Assembly: GCF_900583165.1 (NCBI RefSeq)
Contig: NZ_UTKY01000076.1
Coordinates: 62,001 to 126,000, forward strand
Length of the DNA stretch: 64,000 nucleotides
Direction of reading: 5' to 3'
Source of the DNA: Pseudomonas viridiflava
GTDB taxonomy: Bacteria > Pseudomonadota > Gammaproteobacteria > Pseudomonadales > Pseudomonadaceae
Shown here: piece after piece, positions 58,897 to 64,000 of the stretch
Layout of the letters: each line of letters starts with the position of its first letter
How positions within the stretch are numbered: position 1 is the first letter of the stretch
Position numbers and translations under genes: made by a program
The notes under the pieces: model-generated
What the model saw: the letters and a program-made list of their open reading frames with translations, nothing else
Told to the model about the DNA's origin: nothing
Database searches by the model: none

Positions 58897-59175
58897 TCAA
58901 GCCGAATGATAAGTCGGCAGGGCAAAGCGGTTTTGGCTTTGCAACATCGAAATCTGTGGCAGATCACTGGCTTGTTCGGCCAGGTCGCGGCGAATGGCGC
59001 TGATCACCCAAGTCAATTGATCTGCGGTGTGCAGTTGTTGGTACGAAATCGAACGCTTGACCTGCTTGCCGTCGCTGTTGCGCAGGGTCAACAGGATGCC
59101 GCCGTCTGGACGTGGCTGGGTGGTGACGTCGTAGTGGGAGAATACTGAAGCGAATTTATCTTGGATCAGGCTCAT
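58897..59175 (-). CDS. DUF3509 protein
   Basis: ATG 59175 gives 92 residues matching DUF3509, a Pseudomonas-specific family: MSLIQDKFASVFSHYDVTTQ, PRPDGGILLTLRNSDGKQVK and LHTADQLTWVISAIRRDLAE. No function is established. Upstream (59176-59530) I see no gene, only an AT-rich stretch with a small hairpin (ACGAAAT/ATTTCGT at 59285-59303). Confidence 0.87.
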   Translation of the reverse strand: MSLIQDKFASVFSHYDVTTQPRPDGGILLTLRNSDGKQVKRSISYQQLHTADQLTWVISAIRRDLAEQASDLPQISMLQSQNRFALPTYHSA

Positions 59176-59530
59176 GTCTATCAGCTCCGTTGGCTCAAGT
59201 TGGCAAGCATGGAGTGATAGGTGCAGTGATTGTGCCATCTGGGGTTATTCTAAAAAACCGTTATAAATCAATAGTTTGTAAAAATACGAAATTTTCGATT
59301 TCGTGCAATTTGCATGAATGGCCATCATGCATCCTGCATTTTGCGCTACTCAACCTACGGGGTTTGGCCCGCCGATACTTTTAAAGACTGCACTCAAGCG
59401 GCTTAATTCCTTTTTTCAGCGGTCGTCCATCGGGATACAAAACATTTCAAATCCCGCGTGTACAGCGCAAGAAGGGCTGACGTATTTTCCTATAAGGCAT
59501 AACCAAGAATAAGAAAAAGGATGTTTCGCC

Positions 59531-61357
59531 ATGAGCCACCCGCAAAACGACATGATCAGTTGGAGCATGATGCTGCGAAAGGTGCCCGCCATTGTTCGCG
59601 CGTTGCCACGGGTGGTGCGCGGCATGCGCGCCGCCAACGTCACCGACCCCGCGCAGCCTTGTGGCCTGGGCTGGCATTTCGAGCAGGCAACCCTGCGCAA
59701 TCCCGATGGTAATGCGTTGTTGTTCGGTGACCGGGTGCTCAGCTACAGCCAAGCCAATCAGCACGCCAACCGCATTGCTCACCATCTGCAAGCCGAGGGC
59801 ATCGTCAAGGGCGACGTGGTGGCGCTGTTTATCGAGAATCGTCCGGAACTGCTGTTGAACGTGTTGGCCGTGGCCAAGCTCGGTGGCATCTGCGCAATGC
59901 TCAACACCGCGCAAACCCAGGCGGCGCTGGTGCATAGCCTTAACCTGGTGAACCCGGCGGCGATCGTGGTGGGTGCCGAATTGGTTGCGGCTTATGATGG
60001 GGTGCGTGATCAAGTGGCCATTCCCGTATCACGCACCTGGTTCGTGGCCGATCAGCAGCCCAGTGAAGTGCCGCAAGGCTATGGCGACTTGTTGGCCGCC
60101 AGCGCCGAATGCCCGGTGGAGAACCCGGCCAGCACCGCGCAAGTCTTCTTTAACGACCCCTGCTTCTACATCTATACCTCCGGCACCACCGGTTTGCCCA
60201 AGGCCGGCATCATGAAACACGGCCGCTGGACCAAGACCGCCGTGAGCTTCGGCAGTATCGCCCTGGACATGGGCCCGAACGATGTCCTGTATTGCACCTT
60301 GCCCCTTTACCACGCCACCGGGCTGTGTGTGTGCTGGGGCTCGGCGATTGTCGGCGCATCAGGGTTTGCCATCCGCCGCAAGTTCAGCGCCAGTCAGTTC
60401 TGGGACGATGCGCGCAAATACAAGGCAACGACCCTGGGTTACGTCGGTGAGTTGTGCCGCTACCTGCTCGACCAGCCGCCGGGGGCCAACGACCGCGACA
60501 ACCAGGTGGTCAAGATGGTGGGCAACGGCCTGCGCCCCGGCGTATGGGCGCAGTTCAAGGCGCGTTATGGCGTCGAGCATATCTGTGAGTTGTATGCCGC
60601 CAGCGACGGCAATATCGGGTTTACCAACGTACTCAATTTTGACAACACCATCGGCTTTTGCCTGCAGCATTGGGCGCTGGTGGACTACGCCCACGACAGC
60701 GGCGAGCCCCTGCGTGGCAGCAATGGTTTTATGCGCAAAGTGGAGACCGGCGGGCAGGGCTTGCTGCTGGCCAGGATCGATGAGAAATCCCCGTTCGACG
60801 GCTACACCGACCCCGAAAAGAATCGCAAGGTGATCCTCACCGACGTGTTCGAGAAGGGCGACCGCTACTTCAATACCGGCGATTTGGTGCGCAGCATCGG
60901 TTTTGGCCATGCGCAATTTGTTGACCGCTTAGGGGATACCTACCGTTGGAAAGGCGAGAACGTCTCCACCACTGAGGTGGAAAACGTGCTTTTGCAACAC
61001 CCGCAGATTGCCGAAGTGGTGGCCTACGGCGTAGAAATCGAGAACACCAATGGCCGCGCCGGGATGGTTGCCATTACTCCAAGCGAATCCCTGGCAGCCC
61101 TGGACATGCGCGAACTGCTGCAATTCGCTCACGGCCAATTGCCCTCCTATGCAGTGCCATTGTTTTTGCGCATCAAGATGAAGATGGAAACCACAGGCAC
61201 GTTCAAATACCAGAAGGTCAAGCTCAAGGAGGAGGCATTTGACCCGGACAAGGCGGGCAATGACCCCGTCTATGCTTGGCTGCCGGGTTCCGATTGCTAC
61301 GTGCCGGTGACCGATCAGCTGTTGGCGCAGATCCAGGGTGGTCACTTTCGTTATTAA
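59531..61357 (+). CDS. long-chain acyl-CoA synthetase (FadD6-like)
   Basis: The 608-residue protein is an AMP-binding ligase of the very-long-chain/FATP-like group: YIYTSGTTGLPKAGIMKHGR with the P-loop near 217, YAASDGNIGF near 357, YFNTGDLVR near 445 and DRLGDTYRWKGENVSTTEVE near 460. The N-terminal 30 residues are amphipathic. It activates fatty acids with ATP and CoA. Confidence 0.9.
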   Translation: MSHPQNDMISWSMMLRKVPAIVRALPRVVRGMRAANVTDPAQPCGLGWHFEQATLRNPDGNALLFGDRVLSYSQANQHANRIAHHLQAEGIVKGDVVALFIENRPELLLNVLAVAKLGGICAMLNTAQTQAALVHSLNLVNPAAIVVGAELVAAYDGVRDQVAIPVSRTWFVADQQPSEVPQGYGDLLAASAECPVENPASTAQVFFNDPCFYIYTSGTTGLPKAGIMKHGRWTKTAVSFGSIALDMGPNDVLYCTLPLYHATGLCVCWGSAIVGASGFAIRRKFSASQFWDDARKYKATTLGYVGELCRYLLDQPPGANDRDNQVVKMVGNGLRPGVWAQFKARYGVEHICELYAASDGNIGFTNVLNFDNTIGFCLQHWALVDYAHDSGEPLRGSNGFMRKVETGGQGLLLARIDEKSPFDGYTDPEKNRKVILTDVFEKGDRYFNTGDLVRSIGFGHAQFVDRLGDTYRWKGENVSTTEVENVLLQHPQIAEVVAYGVEIENTNGRAGMVAITPSESLAALDMRELLQFAHGQLPSYAVPLFLRIKMKMETTGTFKYQKVKLKEEAFDPDKAGNDPVYAWLPGSDCYVPVTDQLLAQIQGGHFRY

Positions 61358-61469
61358 AAGCATCGTCATTGATTCTGGCTATGGCCGCTTTTGACAAAAA
61401 AACCATGACAGGTGGGAACTCCGTCGCGACACTGGCGCCCTATAACGCATCAGCCAAGGAGCCTCCCCC

Positions 61470-61976
61470 ATGTCCAAACAAATGACCGACGACGAAGCCG
61501 CCGAATTTGCCGAGCAGGTTTTCGACGTGGCCCGCCGTGGCGACGCCGCCATGCTCGCCGCGCTGCTGGCCAAGGGCTTGCCAGCCAACTTTCGCAACCA
61601 CAATGGCGACACCTTGTTGATGCTGGCGGCTTACCACGGCCATGTCGAGGCGGTAAAAGTACTGCTCGATTTCAAAGCCGACCCGCTGATTGCCAATGAC
61701 AAAAACCAACTGCCGATTGCCGGCGCCGCGTTCAAGGGCACGCTTGATGTGGTCAAGGCCCTGATCGAAGGGGGCGCGCCGGTGGATGCCTGTTCGTCCG
61801 ATGGCCGCACGGCGCTCATGATGGCGGCCATGTTCAATCGCGTGGAAATGCTCGAATACCTGTTGGGCCAAGGTGCCGATCCCAAGGCCACCGACGCCCA
61901 GGGTGCCACCGCACTGGCCGCGGCGCTGACCATGGGCGCTGTGGATACGGCGGCGCGGTTGCAAAAACTGGTGTAG
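61470..61976 (+). CDS. ankyrin repeat protein
   Basis: The 168-residue protein has four to five ankyrin repeats, with NGDTLLMLAAYHGHVEAVKV, AGAAFKGTLDVVKALIEGGA and SDGRTALMMAAMFNRVEMLE clearly visible. It probably mediates protein contacts. GGAG precedes the start. In pseudomonads similar proteins accompany catalases, but none is here. Confidence 0.87.
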   Translation: MSKQMTDDEAAEFAEQVFDVARRGDAAMLAALLAKGLPANFRNHNGDTLLMLAAYHGHVEAVKVLLDFKADPLIANDKNQLPIAGAAFKGTLDVVKALIEGGAPVDACSSDGRTALMMAAMFNRVEMLEYLLGQGADPKATDAQGATALAAALTMGAVDTAARLQKLV

Positions 61977-62017
61977 GCTTTGCGCCCTTTAAAACCCGCC
62001 CGCCACAGGATCGCCCC

Positions 62018-62548
62018 ATGAAAACCGCCCTCGTCGAACTCATCAGTAAAATCAGCGCCGGCGTCATGGGCGAGGACGAGGTGGCGCGCATCGCCGACGA
62101 AGCGGCCCAGGCCTACGCCGACCCGGTGGCGTTTCTGGCGGCGAATCCGGATATCAACTACGACGACACCTTCCCGATCCCGTTGGGTGAATGGGTGGTG
62201 GTCGGTAGCCTGCCTGACACCGTGTTGTTCCAAGCCGACTCTTACGGCGATCTGTTTGCGCAGATCGTTGCCTCATTCGGCCCCGGCGTGGCGTTCAACC
62301 TCAAGCCCAAGCAACTGGCCAAAACCGAAGACCTGACGGCGCTCAACCGCATTCAGATCCAGATGAGCGCACTCAGCCCGGAAGACGGCGGCTATGTACT
62401 GCTCAACTTCAGCCAACCGCTGGACGATGAGATTCAGGCGGTGCTGGTCTACGGCAATGACCTGTCGCGGGTGGTGGAGTTGTGTACCGAAGTCGGCGTA
62501 AAGGGCGAACCGTCGTTGGAAGCCCTGCGAATCGCCCTACACGTTTGA
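62018..62548 (+). CDS. hypothetical cytosolic protein (176 aa)
   Basis: An acidic soluble protein with no signal peptide. Notable stretches are LISKISAGVMGEDEVARIAD and SFGPGVAFNLKPKQLAKTED. I recognise no family. It follows the ankyrin gene by 41 bp on the same strand and may be co-transcribed. Confidence 0.7.
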   Translation: MKTALVELISKISAGVMGEDEVARIADEAAQAYADPVAFLAANPDINYDDTFPIPLGEWVVVGSLPDTVLFQADSYGDLFAQIVASFGPGVAFNLKPKQLAKTEDLTALNRIQIQMSALSPEDGGYVLLNFSQPLDDEIQAVLVYGNDLSRVVELCTEVGVKGEPSLEALRIALHV

Positions 62549-62616
62549 AATAAAACGGAACCCCCGCCAGGGCTGACTATCCTACAAGTGCATGCCCTCA
62601 CTTTAGGAGCGACACC

Positions 62617-62808
62617 ATGGGTTCTACGTTTAATGGCCTGATCGGGCTGATCATCCTGGCGCTGGATATCTGGGCGATCATCAACGTGTTCAAAAGCGGC
62701 GCGAGTACAGGCGCCAAGGTGTTGTGGATCTTGCTGATCCTGCTGTTGCCGGTGTTGGGCCTGATTATCTGGGCGATTGCCGGGCCGCGGGGTAATGTGC
62801 GGATTTGA
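62617..62808 (+). CDS. PLDc_N (phospholipase D N-terminal-like) membrane protein
   Basis: The 63-residue protein has two membrane segments, LIGLIILALDIWAIINVFKS and VLWILLILLLPVLGLIIWAI, linked by a short charged loop with GASTGAKV. This is the PLDc_N domain, here standing alone. AGGAG precedes the ATG. Confidence 0.85.
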   Translation: MGSTFNGLIGLIILALDIWAIINVFKSGASTGAKVLWILLILLLPVLGLIIWAIAGPRGNVRI

Positions 62809-62839
62809 CGGTTCCACCCAATCTGAAGCAAGCACAGTC

Positions 62840-62932
62840 AATGTGAGAGGGGGCTTGCTCCCGATAGCGGTTGGTCAGTGACAGATGCATTGACTGAACC
62901 ACTGCGGTCGGGAGCAAGCCCCCTCCCACATG
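62840..62932. repeat. REPIN (paired inverted REP sequences)
   Basis: Arms at about 62841-62865 and 62907-62931 are near-inverted copies with the core GGGGGCTTGCTCCCGAT, a third stem variant. The remaining 230 bp up to 63170 show no gene. Confidence 0.88.
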
Positions 62933-63169
62933 GGTTCTGCGTACACCGGTAAGATTTGTGTTTCGAAATATTCGCTGTACATAATTTTCACATCCCATCC
63001 AAGACAATTCCCCGGCTTTATTCCCCTCCCAAGGCTCTATCTCAAGTGCCACTCATGGCGGGGCAGGCGCGCGCGCTCAGTAATTAATAGCCTTGCTGGC
63101 ATTGATCGGGCACCATTCGCGCCACCGCACTATTTCGAAACTTAAACCTCCAATGGGTCCTGAAACGAC

Positions 63170-64000
63170 ATGGCAAACCCGGACGCCCTGAATCAGCAGC
63201 GAGCCTCAAATCGCCTGCTGCAACCGACCGTCAAATCCCATCTGGCCTACACACTGCTCTGCGCACTGGTCATGATGGTGATGTTCTCCCTGCTGCGCCT
63301 GGCGCTGCTGGTTTACAACCGTGAGATGATCCTCGACACGCCGGCCTCGACCTTCCTTGAAGCGTTCGCCAACGGCCTGCGCCTGGACCTGCGCCTGGTG
63401 GTGTACCTGCTCATCCCGTTGCTGCTGGCACTGTTCAGCGTGCGGGCGATGGCCGCGCGTGGGCTCTTTCGTTTCTGGCTGACCCTCGCCTCCAGCATTG
63501 CCCTGTTCCTGGGCTTGATGGAAATGGACTTCTACCGCGAGTTCCACCAGCGCCTCAACGGCTTGGTGTTCCAGTACGTGAAGGAAGATCCGAAAACCGT
63601 GATGAGCATGCTCTGGTACGGTTTCCCGGTGGTGCGCTACCTGCTGGCCTGGGCCGTGGGCACGCTGATCTTGAGCATCGCGTTCAAAGGCGCCGACCGT
63701 GCCACCCGCCCACGTGGCCCGTTCAGCGGTGGCAGCATTGGCACCCGCCAAGTGGCCCCGTGGTACAGCCGCATTGCGGTGTTTGTGGTCTGCCTGCTGA
63801 TCGCCGTGGTCGCCGCCCGTGGCACCCTGCGCCAAGGCCCGCCGCTGCGTTGGGGTGACGTGTACACCACCGATTCGAACTTCGCCAACCAGTTGGGCCT
63901 CAATGGCACGCTGTCGTTGGTCGGTGCTGCCAAGGCGCGTTTCTCTGAGCATCGCGACAACGTATGGAAAGCGACCCTGGACCAGCCGCTGGCCACCCAG
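63170..64000 (+). CDS. LTA synthase/phosphoglycerol transferase-like membrane protein, cut by window end
   Basis: The ATG at 63170 opens a frame that runs off the window after 277 codons. The visible N-terminal part has about five membrane segments (for example HLAYTLLCALVMMVMFSLLR, LVVYLLIPLLLALFSVRAMA, and LTLASSIALFLGLMEMDFYR). The EMDFYREFHQRLN stretch is typical of LTA-synthase/OpgB-type sulfatase-fold proteins. The catalytic domain should lie beyond 64000. No strong ribosome site is visible. Confidence 0.75.
   Translation, partial: MANPDALNQQRASNRLLQPTVKSHLAYTLLCALVMMVMFSLLRLALLVYNREMILDTPASTFLEAFANGLRLDLRLVVYLLIPLLLALFSVRAMAARGLFRFWLTLASSIALFLGLMEMDFYREFHQRLNGLVFQYVKEDPKTVMSMLWYGFPVVRYLLAWAVGTLILSIAFKGADRATRPRGPFSGGSIGTRQVAPWYSRIAVFVVCLLIAVVAARGTLRQGPPLRWGDVYTTDSNFANQLGLNGTLSLVGAAKARFSEHRDNVWKATLDQPLATQ

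Overview
The window is a chromosomal segment of a Pseudomonas, most likely of the fluorescens group. This rests on gene content (folE, prmB, aroC, an AtuA-type cluster, a DUF3509 protein, a FadD6-like ligase), on the high-GC codon usage, and on four paired REP sequences of the typical Pseudomonas GGGCTTGC type. The species is an inference. No rRNA, tRNA or CRISPR array was seen.

Left flank (1-9910): a LysE-type exporter, an NCS2 purine permease, a MarR regulator divergent from an aminotransferase-GST pair, a LysR regulator divergent from a CitMHS transporter plus two AtuA-type proteins (a probable small catabolic operon), a glutaredoxin-like protein and folE.

Prophage (about 9882-50447; 40.5 kb): a complete-looking temperate myovirus-type prophage lies inside the first codons of folE. 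A 22-bp direct repeat marks attL (9882-9903) and attR (50426-50447). Order: integrase and excisionase-like gene; a leftward block of small early or accessory genes (11.4-18.6 kb); an immunity region with a CI/S24 repressor, a divergent Cro-like protein and shared TTAGGCATTA-type operators on both sides; CII-like and Rha/KilAC regulators; replication genes with iterons inside the initiator gene; recombination genes including a second tyrosine recombinase; a putative late regulator; holin and nested spanins; lambda-type packaging and head genes (Nu1-like, GpA, gpW, portal, protease-capsid fusion); a Mu/P2-type contractile tail (sheath, tube, frameshifted E/E', tape measure, baseplate, fibre); and a SleB-type endolysin. 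Several cargo genes break the pattern: membrane proteins at 13.6 and 15.1 kb, a two-gene SLATT-like cassette at 19.4-20.1 kb, a secreted protein embedded antisense in the tail operon at 41.2 kb, and two genes behind LexA-type SOS boxes.

Integration removed the native folE start codon and ribosome binding site, which remain at attR. The phage supplies a GTG start in frame, just downstream of the integrase gene.

Right flank (50455-64000): an Smr-domain protein (the original upstream neighbour of folE), a membrane protein, an isochorismatase-fold protein lacking the usual cysteine, prmB, an alpha/beta hydrolase, aroC, an MFS permease, an acireductone-dioxygenase paralogue lacking two metal-binding histidines, a solo LuxR-type HTH protein, DUF3509, an acyl-CoA synthetase, an ankyrin protein, small proteins, and the start of an LTA-synthase/phosphoglycerol-transferase-like membrane protein cut by the window end.
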